DNA of 24,480 nt from an uncultured Clostridia bacterium (lineage in GTDB: Bacteria > Bacillota > Clostridia > Christensenellales > Borkfalkiaceae): the NCBI GenBank assembly GCA_946627905.1, contig CAMOVY010000002.1:1-24480 (forward strand). Reading direction: 5' to 3'. The notes below the pieces were generated by a model. It worked only from the letters and a program-made list of their open reading frames with translations, made no database searches and had not been told where the DNA came from. Positions 1-7,092 of the stretch are shown here, in pieces; the first letter of the stretch is position 1; every line of letters begins with the position of its first letter. The translations under genes were made by a program, and so were the position numbers.

Positions 1-627
1 TAAGTGATGGGGTTCGGCGGTTAACGGACAGTGCAGGGAAATAATATCGCTGCCCGCGAGCAATTTTTCCAAATTCACGTAGGTAAATCCGTCGTCTTTG
101 ACGTTTCTGTCAAACAGTAAAACGTTCATGCCGAATCCTTTGCATATGTCGGCAAAAATACGCCCTATTCTGCCCGCGCCTACAATTCCTGCCGTTTTTC
201 CGTACAAATCGAAACCCGTAAGTCCGCTTAAAGAAAAATTAAAATCCCGCGTTCTGATATACGCTTTATGCGTTTTTCTTACCGACGCCAAAAGCAGCGC
301 GGCGGCGTGTTCCGCAACCGCGTGGGGCGAATACGACGGCACGTGCACTACGTGGATTTTACCGAAAGCGTGCCGAACGTCTACGTTGTTATACCCCGCG
401 CACCTTAAGGCTATTAGTTTTACGCCGTGCGCGTAAAGCGTGTCGATAACTTTGGCGTTAACTTCGTCGTTGACGAAAACGCACACCGCGTCGCAATCTT
501 TGGCAAGTTCCGCGGTGTTTTCGTTTAGCCTTGTTTCAAGGAATTTAAAAACAAAGCCGTGCCGCGCGCCGTGTTTTTCAAACGACGGAACGTCGTAAGG
601 TTTGGTATCGTAAAAAGCGATTTTCAT
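1..627 (-). CDS. ldhA: D-lactate dehydrogenase / 2-hydroxyacid dehydrogenase (partial, 3' end outside window)
   Basis: NAD-dependent reduction of pyruvate to D-lactate is the likely reaction, a fermentative NADH sink in the cytoplasm. The 209 codons in the window begin MKIAFYDTKPYD and contain the D-LDH hallmark VPSYSPHAVAEHAA, then FSLSGLTGFDL and the Rossmann nucleotide-binding motif GAGRIG (GxGxxG) at the start of the cofactor domain. The catalytic Arg/Glu/His residues of the family lie further downstream and are not visible here. The start at 627 is preceded by AGGAG six bases upstream. The gene begins 33 bp after the ferredoxin stop on the same strand, so the two are probably co-transcribed. 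A generic 2-hydroxyacid dehydrogenase is the alternative, but the motif wording matches D-LDH closely. Confidence 0.9.
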   Translation of the reverse strand, partial: MKIAFYDTKPYDVPSFEKHGARHGFVFKFLETRLNENTAELAKDCDAVCVFVNDEVNAKVIDTLYAHGVKLIALRCAGYNNVDVRHAFGKIHVVHVPSYSPHAVAEHAAALLLASVRKTHKAYIRTRDFNFSLSGLTGFDLYGKTAGIVGAGRIGRIFADICKGFGMNVLLFDRNVKDDGFTYVNLEKLLAGSDIISLHCPLTAEPHHL

Positions 628-660
628 ATAAACTCCTATTTCGGACTTGACAAAAACGCG

Positions 661-846
661 CTATTCTTCGCTGATTGCGGCAACAGGGCAGTTTTCCATA
701 GCGTCGGCAACGCCTTGCTCCGTTTCGGGCGTAGTATCTTTGATGACGAAAGCCTTTTCGTCTTCACCCATACTAAACACTTCGGGGCAGATATTAACGC
801 ACATACCGCAACCGATACATTCGTCTTTATGGACTTTTGCTCTCAT
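661..846 (-). CDS. Monocluster [4Fe-4S] ferredoxin, 61 aa
   Basis: A small soluble electron carrier. CIGCGMC supplies C10, C13 and C16, and C54 in the CPVAAI tail is the fourth ligand, as in Thermotoga-type single-cluster ferredoxins. C20 (in NICPEVF) is also present; in related proteins it forms a disulfide with a Cys near position 43, but no second Cys exists here, so C20 is probably a free thiol. The 61-residue length is typical of the family. The start has an excellent AAGGAGG site, and a promoter lies at 916-945 on the same strand. The redox partner is not shown by context; the next gene, D-lactate dehydrogenase, uses NADH, so co-transcription does not prove a direct link. Confidence 0.93.
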   Translation of the reverse strand: MRAKVHKDECIGCGMCVNICPEVFSMGEDEKAFVIKDTTPETEQGVADAMENCPVAAISEE

Positions 847-915
847 AATTTTCCTCCTTAACGGTTTTTATGTTTTTTCGGCATTGATTACGTGTTTTAT
901 AGGTATTCTGAATTA

Positions 916-945
916 ATGGTAGCAGATTTTGCGTTAATTTGTCAA
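916..945 (-). promoter_or_regulatory. Sigma-A promoter for ferredoxin-ldhA
   Basis: Reading the minus strand there is a consensus TTGACA (945-940) and, after an 18-base spacer, TACCAT (921-916). It lies about 70 bp upstream of the ferredoxin start. Assigned by motif and spacing only. Confidence 0.55.
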
Positions 946-1010
946 ATTTTTCAGCATATGCTTTTGATGACGGAAATAGTGATTATTAATGAAAAACTTG
1001 TATAAAACGG

Positions 1011-1039
1011 TTGCAAAAAAACATATAATATGATATTAT
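1011..1039 (+). promoter_or_regulatory. Sigma-A promoter for nahK
   Basis: TTGCAA (1011-1016), a 17-base spacer, then TATTAT (1034-1039), ending about 30 bp before the nahK ATG at 1071. It is divergent from the ferredoxin promoter. The nahK ribosome binding site is weak (only an AGG core near 1058). Confidence 0.5.
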
Positions 1040-1070
1040 CTTTCTATCTCTGAAAATAGGATAATATATA

Positions 1071-2153
1071 ATGAATTTAAATGAGATATTACAATATTAT
1101 TCCATAAACGGGCAAAATCCGTCTTGTACTCCGTACGGCGAAGGGCATATCAATGACACTATGCTTTTAGCTTTCGGTTGCGGCACGTCTGAAAAGTACG
1201 TTTTGCAAAAAATCAACGATAGACTTTTCGACGTAGAAAAACTTATGAACAACATTACGCTCATAACCGATTTTATACGTGCAAAGACTGCGTCGCGCGG
1301 CGGAAACCCCGACAGGGAGTGTCTTACTGTCGTTAAAACCAAAGACGGCAAGTCTTTCGTTAAAACCGAAGACGGGTACTACAGGATTTATATTTTTATC
1401 GACGGCGTTTCCTATCAGGTTGTAAAAGAGCCTAAAGATTTTTACAGGTGTGCGGAAGCGTTCGGCAGATTTGCCAACTTGCTTGCGGAGTTTGACGCTA
1501 CGCAGTTATTTGAAGTTATTCCCAAGTTCCACGATACCGAAAAGCGTTTCCGTGATTTTACGGAAGTGCTTGAAAAGGACGTGTGCGGCAGGGCTAAAGG
1601 CGTGCGTAGAGAAATTGACTTCGTGTTATCGAGAAAGGATTATTGCGGGCGTATAATTTCTAAATTAAAAAACGGCGAAATACCCGTAAGGTGCACGCAT
1701 AACGACACTAAACTTAACAACGTTCTGTTCGACAGAACCACGGACGAGTGTATAGCGGTAATAGATTTAGACACGGTAATGCCCGGCAGTTTATGCTACG
1801 ACTTCGGCGACGCGATAAGGTTCGGTTGCAACACTTCTACGGAAGACGATAAAGATCTTAGAAGAGTTAATTTCGATATCAACCTTTTCAAGACGTTTGT
1901 AGAAGGGTATTTAAAGGCTATAGGAAACGGCATAACCGCTGCGGAGACGGGACAACTCGCGTTCAGCGCGATTCTGATGACTTACGAATGCGGTATGCGG
2001 TTTTTGACCGATTATTTAGACGGCGACCATTATTTCAGGACTGCGCGTGAAAATCACAATCTCGACAGGGCAAGAACGCAGTTCAAACTTATAGAAGATA
2101 TGGAAAGACTGTTGCCCGAAATGGAAAAAATCGTTGCCGATTGCAGGAAATAA
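1071..2153 (+). CDS. nahK: N-acetylhexosamine 1-kinase
   Basis: Anomeric kinase that phosphorylates free GlcNAc or GalNAc at C1, the second step of the lacto-N-biose / galacto-N-biose pathway known from Bifidobacterium (lnpB/nahK). The 360 aa match the 359 aa of the bifidobacterial enzyme. Diagnostic segments are PYGEGHIND near residue 21, the catalytic loop HNDTKLNN at 210-217 (D212 likely base), and IDLDTVMPGSLCYDFGD from 231, where D232/D234 would bind Mg2+. ECGMRFLTDYLDGD near the C-terminus is also characteristic. Older annotations of this family read 'mucin desulfatase' or 'aminoglycoside phosphotransferase'. No lacto-N-biose phosphorylase, GalT or GalE lies nearby, so here it is a single-gene unit with its own promoter and terminator. 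A related sugar kinase remains possible, but the agreement is high. Confidence 0.88.
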   Translation: MNLNEILQYYSINGQNPSCTPYGEGHINDTMLLAFGCGTSEKYVLQKINDRLFDVEKLMNNITLITDFIRAKTASRGGNPDRECLTVVKTKDGKSFVKTEDGYYRIYIFIDGVSYQVVKEPKDFYRCAEAFGRFANLLAEFDATQLFEVIPKFHDTEKRFRDFTEVLEKDVCGRAKGVRREIDFVLSRKDYCGRIISKLKNGEIPVRCTHNDTKLNNVLFDRTTDECIAVIDLDTVMPGSLCYDFGDAIRFGCNTSTEDDKDLRRVNFDINLFKTFVEGYLKAIGNGITAAETGQLAFSAILMTYECGMRFLTDYLDGDHYFRTARENHNLDRARTQFKLIEDMERLLPEMEKIVADCRK

Positions 2154-2169
2154 AACTTATTGATTTTAA

Positions 2170-2207
2170 TTTAACCCCCGCCCCGAAATTTCGGGGCGGG
2201 GGTTAAA
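2170..2207. terminator. Bidirectional terminator between nahK and the CDF exporter
   Basis: A 38-bp perfect palindrome (19-bp arms; CCCCCGCCCCGAAA and its complement, extended by TTTAA/TTAAA). It is A/T-flanked on both sides and sits between two convergent genes, so it can stop both transcripts. Confidence 0.88.
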
Positions 2208-2238
2208 ATTTTGTAAATTTACAATCTTCCGAAAGCCG

Positions 2239-3369
2239 CTACGCGTCTATATCCATAGTAAGGCGGAAGGTGTATTGCGGGAATACCGTTTCGAGCTCTT
2301 TTTGTATTGCCGAAAGTTCGGCGTGCATATCGGGCAAATCGAAATCCAGAATAATATCTACACTTACCGTCGCGGTTTCTTTATTAAAATTAAAACCGTG
2401 TACCTGCAACACTCCGTCGTGCGTGGTTATAAGCCCTATAACCCGCGAACGCAGGCTTTTTACGGCGTCGTCTTTGGTATTTAAAGCGTAGATGCCTATG
2501 CCTACTAAAATTACGTTGTGCTTTACATAAACGTTATGCGCGATACGGCGTTCCATTTCGTCTATTTCGTCCGCTGTCATAACGTCGGGAATTTCCACGT
2601 GTATTGACGCAAGGTGTTTTTCAGGACCATAGCTGTGAATAATAAGGTCGTACGCGCCGTGCACGCAAGGGTCTTCGCATACCGTCTTTTTTATTGCGGA
2701 GACTAATTCTCTGTCCGCGCGGTGTCCCACTATATCGTCAAGCGTTTCTTTAAGCATAGAAAAGCCAGCTTTAATAATGAACAACGAAATTAAAACGCCG
2801 ACGTACGCTTCAAGACTTAATCCCGACGCGACGAATACTATTGCCGAGACGAGTACGGACGTGGATATTACGGCGTCGAACAGCGCGTCCGTGCCGGAAG
2901 CGGAAAGGGCGGCGGAATTGACTTTTCTGCCGACCATCCTAAAGTACAGCCCTAATCCTATTTTAACTATTACCGCTACGCCGATAATTATAAGCGATAC
3001 GGCGGAATAGTCAGGCGTTTCGGGCGTTATGATTTTTTTGACCGATTCGACGCCGGCGGTGATGCCCGCGTAAATGACGAGCGCCGCGACAATCATTGCG
3101 GTAAGATATTCCACGCGCCCGTGCCCTAACGGGTGTTTTTTATCGGGTTTTCTGCCCGCCAAAAAGTTGCCTATCATCGTGATAAACGAAGACAGCGCGT
3201 CGGATAAGTTGTTTACTGCGTCTAAAATTACCGCTATGGAGTTAGATATAAAACCGACAAACGCTTTAAAGCCAACGAGTATAAGATTTGTTATTATACC
3301 GATAACGCTGGTTTTTGCGATAACTTTTTCACGCGATTTGGATAGGTTTTTTATTTCGTTTTCAGCCAT
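2239..3369 (-). CDS. Cation diffusion facilitator (CDF) family metal exporter
   Basis: Integral membrane H+/divalent-metal antiporter that exports transition metals. The 376-aa form has about six transmembrane segments and the typical cytoplasmic C-terminal domain (from roughly residue 210) with a metallochaperone-like fold. The transport-site motifs are NxxxD (N53-D57, in AVNNLSDALSS) in TM2 and DxxxD (D161-D165, in GTDALFDAV) in TM5. KKHPLGHGRVEYL after TM2 is a CDF signature. An Asn in the first motif, rather than His, has been associated with Mn2+/Fe2+ rather than Zn2+ CDFs, so manganese export is a tentative inference. I chose the start MAENEIK because GGAG stands six bases before it; the in-frame ATGs upstream lack a ribosome binding site and the longest frame overlaps the promoter. 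Confidence 0.9.
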   Translation of the reverse strand: MAENEIKNLSKSREKVIAKTSVIGIITNLILVGFKAFVGFISNSIAVILDAVNNLSDALSSFITMIGNFLAGRKPDKKHPLGHGRVEYLTAMIVAALVIYAGITAGVESVKKIITPETPDYSAVSLIIIGVAVIVKIGLGLYFRMVGRKVNSAALSASGTDALFDAVISTSVLVSAIVFVASGLSLEAYVGVLISLFIIKAGFSMLKETLDDIVGHRADRELVSAIKKTVCEDPCVHGAYDLIIHSYGPEKHLASIHVEIPDVMTADEIDEMERRIAHNVYVKHNVILVGIGIYALNTKDDAVKSLRSRVIGLITTHDGVLQVHGFNFNKETATVSVDIILDFDLPDMHAELSAIQKELETVFPQYTFRLTMDIDA

Positions 3370-3406
3370 ATTATCTCCGTTTGGGATTAAACTCATTTTA
3401 TAATAT

Positions 3407-3435
3407 ATATTATCATTAAGAAAAGATTGTGGCAA
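3407..3435 (-). promoter_or_regulatory. Sigma-A promoter for the CDF exporter
   Basis: On the minus strand TTGCCA (3435-3430), a 17-base spacer, then TAATAT (3412-3407). This gives a leader of about 30 nt before the start at 3369. It is back-to-back with the promoter at 3458-3486. Confidence 0.45.
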
Positions 3436-3457
3436 GCGTTTCTAATAAAAAACGGTA

Positions 3458-3486
3458 TTGACAAGGGGGGATTGTAGTAATATAAT
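3458..3486 (+). promoter_or_regulatory. Perfect-consensus sigma-A promoter
   Basis: TTGACA (3458-3463), exactly 17 bases, TATAAT (3481-3486). Both hexamers are perfect. The start codon at 3506 lies 20 bp past the -10 box, with an AAAGGGGG ribosome binding site between. Confidence 0.85.
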
Positions 3487-3505
3487 TTAAAAAAAGGGGG
3501 CAATT

Positions 3506-4105
3506 ATGGTAATTACTATCGGTAGGGAATTCGGCAGCGGCGGCAGAGAATTAGGTCGCCAACTTGCGGAAAAGTTGGGTATAGAATATTACGACAAAGA
3601 GATAATAACGGAGATTGCGAAGAACACCGCTTTTTCCGAACAGTACGTAAAGCAGGTAATAGAGAACAATCCGCACGACTTGTTTCCCATATCCGTGGCG
3701 CACACTTTTTCGTATATAGATACCAACACTATTTTTCAGAAACAGAAGATTTTTTCCGAACAGGAAAAAGTGATAAAAAAGATGGCGGCGGCATCCGACT
3801 GCGTGATTATAGGTCGCTGCGCCGACTATATTCTGAAAGATTTTAACCCTTTAAGAATTTTCGTATACGCGGATATGGACAGCAAGGTGGACAGATGTTT
3901 AAAGCGGAACGAATCGGCGGAAAAACTTTCCCGCAAAAAACTCGTCAAAAAAATCAAGACGATAGATAAAAACAGGGCGCGGTATTATACCTATTACACG
4001 GGCGAAAAGTGGGGCGACCCGCTTAATTACGATATCTGCGTAAACACGACGAACGTAAGTATCGGCGATATTGTGAACAGCCTTGCCAAAATGGTAAAAG
4101 AATAA
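3506..4105 (+). CDS. Cytidylate kinase-like family protein (P-loop nucleotide kinase)
   Basis: A 199-aa cytoplasmic P-loop kinase of the cytidylate kinase-like family (AAA_26 / Cytidylate_kin2). The N-terminus MVITIGREFGSGGRELG carries the variant Walker A, with GSGGRELG at residues 10-17. CVIIGRCADYIL near residue 100 is the second conserved family segment, and R/K-rich stretches in the last third correspond to the LID region. It is not the canonical Cmk that joins ribosomal protein S1 or IspH in Clostridia. The members of this branch have no firmly established substrate, so CMP/dCMP phosphorylation is a family-level guess. It is transcribed from a perfect consensus promoter, as a single gene, and is followed by an intergenic repeat and a terminator. 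Confidence 0.85.
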   Translation: MVITIGREFGSGGRELGRQLAEKLGIEYYDKEIITEIAKNTAFSEQYVKQVIENNPHDLFPISVAHTFSYIDTNTIFQKQKIFSEQEKVIKKMAAASDCVIIGRCADYILKDFNPLRIFVYADMDSKVDRCLKRNESAEKLSRKKLVKKIKTIDKNRARYYTYYTGEKWGDPLNYDICVNTTNVSIGDIVNSLAKMVKE

Positions 4106-4112
4106 TTCTATA

Positions 4113-4191
4113 GTCATTGCGAGCCCGTAGGGCGTGGCAATAGTTGAGATTACTTCGTTTGTCTGTCTTTGTTTGTTATGCTCGTAATGAC
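4113..4191. repeat. Intergenic inverted-repeat element, copy 1
   Basis: A 79-bp element bounded by GTCATTGCGAG (4113-4123) and CTCGTAATGAC (4181-4191), which pair along all 11 positions with one G.U in the plus-strand RNA. Internally it shares CGTGGCAAT and TGAGATTACTTCG with the reverse complement of copy 2 (5073-5139). It sits between a stop codon and the terminator at 4212, that is, in a 3' untranslated region. No ORF is present. It is probably a non-autonomous MITE/REP-like element. Confidence 0.75.
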
Positions 4192-4211
4192 AACGGAATA
4201 AACATTTAAAA

Positions 4212-4256
4212 TAAAAAAAGCAGGTTTGCATTGTTTGCAACCTGCTTTTTTTATTT
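4212..4256 (+). terminator. Intrinsic terminator after the cytidylate kinase-like gene
   Basis: AAAAAAGCAGGTT and AACCTGCTTTTTT pair around a loop near 4229-4236 (one bulged T inside the stem), followed by a seven-base T run. Confidence 0.85.
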
Positions 4257-4338
4257 ACTCTCGTTCTGTGGTTTTAACCCTTCCGAAAACGCGATACGGT
4301 ACTGGAAAAAATAAAAGTTATAATTTATACGCAAAAAA

Positions 4339-4367
4339 TTGACAACTTTGTAATTATTTGTTAATCT
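4339..4367 (+). promoter_or_regulatory. Possible promoter for the PAP2 gene
   Basis: A consensus TTGACA (4339-4344) is followed after 17 bases by a poor -10 (TAATCT, 4362-4367). The -35 is convincing, the -10 is not. AGGAG at 4376-4380 is the ribosome binding site for the ATG at 4389. Confidence 0.4.
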
Positions 4368-4388
4368 TTATGCGTAGGAGAACTGTGT

Positions 4389-5057
4389 ATGGCGGAGTGG
4401 CTGAATAATACTTTTTACGGGTTCGATAACGGCGTGTTTAACGCCTTTCACGATTTGGCAATAAAAGCGGGCGGTTTTTTTACGCCGCTTTTTAAAGCCG
4501 TTTCCGTAATAGGAACTAAAGGAATAATCTTTTTCGTTCTAGCGATTGTTTTAATGCTGTTTTCTAAAACCAGAAAACAAGGCGTTTGCATGTTCGGCGC
4601 GCTCTGTATCGGCGCTATAATCGCAAGCCTTATATTAAAAAACACAGTTGCGCGTGTAAGGCCGTACGAAGCAAGTGCGGAATACACGGCGTTTTGGGAA
4701 TACGTCGGCGGGGCTACTTCGGACAGTTTTTGTTTTCCGTCGGGGCATACTACGATGATAGCGGCGGCTATGACTGCTATGTTTATCTGCTTTAATAAAA
4801 AGTGGTCTTGGACGGGATTTTTAGGCGTTATTTTAATGGGCGTATCGCGCGTTTACTTAATAGCGCACTATACTACGGACGTTATAGGGGGCATAATCGT
4901 TGGCACGGTATCCGCGATAGCCGCGTATCTTATTACGAAACTTATATTTTATATACTTGAAAAGTACAAAGACAAAAAATTCTGCGCGTGGTGCTTAAAC
5001 TTCGATATAAAATCGTGTTTTAAGAAAAAGACCGAGACGGAAGAAAGCGAAAAATAA
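4389..5057 (+). CDS. PAP2-family membrane phosphatase
   Basis: A 222-aa integral membrane phosphatase of the PAP2 superfamily, with the active site facing outwards. The three signature motifs are complete: K84-x6-R91P92 (KNTVARVRP), PSGH at 117-120, and SR153-154 ... H160 ... D164 (SRVYLIAHYTTD). About five to six hydrophobic segments are visible and the C-terminal tail is highly charged. Substrates of the family include phosphatidic acid, phosphatidylglycerophosphate and undecaprenyl diphosphate; the sequence does not decide among them. A dedicated UppP is encoded at 21183, so this could be a second C55-PP phosphatase or a phospholipid phosphatase. The gene stands alone between two copies of an inverted-repeat element. 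Confidence 0.9.
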   Translation: MAEWLNNTFYGFDNGVFNAFHDLAIKAGGFFTPLFKAVSVIGTKGIIFFVLAIVLMLFSKTRKQGVCMFGALCIGAIIASLILKNTVARVRPYEASAEYTAFWEYVGGATSDSFCFPSGHTTMIAAAMTAMFICFNKKWSWTGFLGVILMGVSRVYLIAHYTTDVIGGIIVGTVSAIAAYLITKLIFYILEKYKDKKFCAWCLNFDIKSCFKKKTETEESEK

Positions 5058-5072
5058 AAAAAACGGCTATTT

Positions 5073-5139
5073 GTCATTACGAGCGATAGCGAAGTAATCT
5101 CAGAGATTGCCACGTTTACTAACGTAAACTCGCAATGAC
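5073..5139. repeat. Intergenic inverted-repeat element, copy 2 (opposite orientation)
   Basis: A 67-bp element bounded by GTCATTACGAG (5073-5083) and CTCGCAATGAC (5129-5139). Its reverse complement aligns with copy 1 through both ends and through CGTGGCAAT and GAGATTACTTCG in the interior. Like copy 1 it lies directly after a stop codon (PAP2 gene) and before a hairpin (5162-5190). Confidence 0.75.
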
Positions 5140-5161
5140 GATATAATTTGTATTAAATTTT

Positions 5162-5190
5162 ACGGGCGGCAACTTAAAGTTGCCGCCCGT
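5162..5190. terminator. Hairpin between PAP2 and acyltransferase genes, likely bidirectional terminator
   Basis: ACGGGCGGCAACT and AGTTGCCGCCCGT form a 13-bp perfect stem with a tiny TAA loop, between two convergent genes. Neither side has a strong T run (AT-rich only), so efficiency is uncertain. Confidence 0.6.
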
Positions 5191-5207
5191 TAATATTTCA
5201 ATTCAAA

Positions 5208-6029
5208 TCAATAAGTTAATTTTTCTTTATAAAACTCTTCGTAAAGTTTTACCCAAAGCGCGTAATTTTTGTCGCGCATTATTACCGCATTTTCCTTTTC
5301 GGATAACTTTTCGTCGGGGTAAATCGGCGGCAGAAAGTGGATATAGTATTCCTGAACGGGAAAGCCCTCGTCGTCAATATATTTACTGTCTTTCATACCG
5401 ATAAATACGGGGATAACGGGAACGTTGTTCCTTGCGGCAAGGCGAAAAGCGCCTGTCTGCATAGGTCTGGGTTTACGGTAATTGAACCACATTGCCTGTT
5501 CGGGGTAGATAAGTATTTTTTCCCCGCGGGCAAGTAAGGTTTTAACCCCTGCGTAAAACTTTTTCATAGTTTCAAAGTCAGAACTTAACGGCAGGGTGTT
5601 TGCGTGGCGCATCATAAGCCGCACCGGACCTTTGAAATTAGTGTAATTGCTTTCTTTTATAACTTTATATAAATGTTGCCTTTTGCGAAAAATCGGCATC
5701 AGCGCCCTGTTAACCGCGTAGTTGTCGCGCAGATTAAAGTGGTTGCAGGTGATAATCGCGCCGCTGTCCGTTTTTGCGTTGTCAAGCCCTATTATCTCTT
5801 TTATGATAAATTTGTTTTTCTTTATCATACTTTCGAAAAAAGTTTTGCCTAAAAAGTTCGCGATAACGGTTAAAAACTTGCTCGAAAGTTTTTTGTTGAC
5901 GTAGTCCACGTCTTTGGGGCGGATAGGTTTTGCGGGCGCGTCTTCTTCCACGTCGTCGTTAAACCTACCTGCCTTTTCGTATTCGGCAATCCGCGCCAAT
6001 ACTTTTAATCTTTGTTCAGACTTATCCAT
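5208..6029 (-). CDS. Lysophospholipid acyltransferase-like protein (PlsC superfamily)
   Basis: A 273-aa acyltransferase of the glycerophosphate/1-acylglycerol-phosphate type, acting at the cytoplasmic membrane face. NHFNLRD carries the catalytic HX4D motif (H97-D102) and YPEQAMW at 175-181 is the equivalent of the EGTR substrate-binding motif (E177). VPVIPVFIGM is the usual hydrophobic strand after it. The first 45 residues are charged and not part of the fold. The start overlaps the end of the GT8 gene by 8 bp, with AAGG four bases before the ATG inside the upstream gene, so translation is probably coupled. Pairing with a glycosyltransferase suggests acylation of a glycolipid or phospholipid intermediate; the exact acceptor is unknown. 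It need not be the housekeeping PlsC. Confidence 0.87.
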   Translation of the reverse strand: MDKSEQRLKVLARIAEYEKAGRFNDDVEEDAPAKPIRPKDVDYVNKKLSSKFLTVIANFLGKTFFESMIKKNKFIIKEIIGLDNAKTDSGAIITCNHFNLRDNYAVNRALMPIFRKRQHLYKVIKESNYTNFKGPVRLMMRHANTLPLSSDFETMKKFYAGVKTLLARGEKILIYPEQAMWFNYRKPRPMQTGAFRLAARNNVPVIPVFIGMKDSKYIDDEGFPVQEYYIHFLPPIYPDEKLSEKENAVIMRDKNYALWVKLYEEFYKEKLTY

Positions 6030-6969
6030 TTACCTTATCCAAGTGTTTATCGAACCACAGTTTTTTAAACGTGCGGTCGCTGTGCTTGATATTTTCTATC
6101 GCCTGCATTAGCCCCGCGAACATTTCCTGACTTTTACGCTTGTCTTCTTCGGTGTAATTCATAAAGCCCTGATAGAGATAGTCGTAAAACTCGCTATATT
6201 TAGCGTATTTCCAAAAATATTCGCCGTTTAAAGTGTCTTTATTAAACCACGGCTTATCGGCCAAGGCGTAGTGCACGAGATTTAACTCGCCTTCCGGCGG
6301 TTCGGGAAAACTGTGCTTGTTCCAGCCCGTGGGCAGGTATTTCACTTTGCCGTGGCATATAACGTTTATGTATTCTTGGTCGGGGGCAAGGCAGTCGAAA
6401 TTATAAGTCGTCAGCATATTCAAAAACCGCTTTTGCACGCCGAATTTGCGGAATTCTTTTAAATTCATAAGCATTACGCCCGAATTGAAGTAGGTGTGCC
6501 ACGGAATACCGATAATTTCTTCTACGTAGTTGGTGAACATAGGCGCTCTCGACGTGTTCTGTTCAAAAGCCGCGCCGACTAAATTGTCGCCTATATCGAT
6601 ATTGTAAAGTTTGGCGATATCGGTAAGCAAAATCACGTCGCAGTCAAGGTAAATCGCCTTGTCGTATTCGGGAAAAGCGCTTTCGATAAACAACCTGTAG
6701 TACGCCGCAAGCGTATAGTAGAACATGTCGGGCAAAGTGTTTTTAAACGGCTCTATTATGTTTTTAACGTCGTAAAACCGAATTTTTACGTTATCGGTTG
6801 CGTGCTTTAAAAGTTTTTTCTGATTTTCTTCCGAAACGTCGCTTTTTAATATCGTTATTTCGTAATTATTGTCTTTAGAAGAATTTTCTATTATAGAGAT
6901 TACCGCAACGTCAAGGTACGGAACGTATCTGTCGTTGCAGGCAAAGAATATCGGAACGGTAGTTTTCAT
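6022..6969 (-). CDS. Glycosyltransferase family 8 protein
   Basis: A 315-aa retaining glycosyltransferase (GT-A fold, GT8), predicted cytoplasmic or membrane-peripheral. The nucleotide-sugar/Mn2+ motif DxD is D109-C-D111 in YLDCDVILL. NSGVMLMNL (near 162) and APDQEYIN (near 195) are family hallmarks, and H233...KPW (239-241, in LVHYALADKPW) is the C-terminal metal-binding histidine and KPW motif. Typical donors are UDP-glucose or UDP-galactose, with LPS-type or surface-glycan acceptors. It heads a two-gene unit with the acyltransferase. AAGGAG lies about 13 bases before the ATG, slightly far. A glycogenin-like role is less likely given the context. Confidence 0.9.
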   Translation of the reverse strand: MKTTVPIFFACNDRYVPYLDVAVISIIENSSKDNNYEITILKSDVSEENQKKLLKHATDNVKIRFYDVKNIIEPFKNTLPDMFYYTLAAYYRLFIESAFPEYDKAIYLDCDVILLTDIAKLYNIDIGDNLVGAAFEQNTSRAPMFTNYVEEIIGIPWHTYFNSGVMLMNLKEFRKFGVQKRFLNMLTTYNFDCLAPDQEYINVICHGKVKYLPTGWNKHSFPEPPEGELNLVHYALADKPWFNKDTLNGEYFWKYAKYSEFYDYLYQGFMNYTEEDKRKSQEMFAGLMQAIENIKHSDRTFKKLWFDKHLDKVNG

Positions 6970-7049
6970 ATTATTTAAATTTCTCCTTGGTAAGCCTTAA
7001 AGTGGCGGGCGAAAATATATCGCAAAAAATTCTGCCGCTTATATTGATG

Positions 7050-7078
7050 CTTATAATATGATAACAGACAATTATAAA
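7050..7078 (-). promoter_or_regulatory. Weak candidate promoter for the GT8-acyltransferase unit
   Basis: On the minus strand TTTATA (7078-7073), 17 bases, TATAAG (7055-7050). The leader to the ATG at 6969 would be about 75 nt. No terminator for mgtE is visible in the 123-bp gap, so read-through from mgtE is also possible. Confidence 0.3.
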
Positions 7079-7092
7079 CTTAATCTAAACTT

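Noticed and set aside
3370..3435. Extended N-terminus of the CDF exporter.
   Set aside because: It overlaps the promoter, has no SD and is not hydrophobic; the ATG at 3369 has GGAG at the right distance.
3458..5057. Composite transposon formed by the two inverted-repeat copies around the PAP2 gene.
   Set aside because: No transposase is present, the copies are short and diverged, and no target duplication is evident; each fits better as an independent small element.
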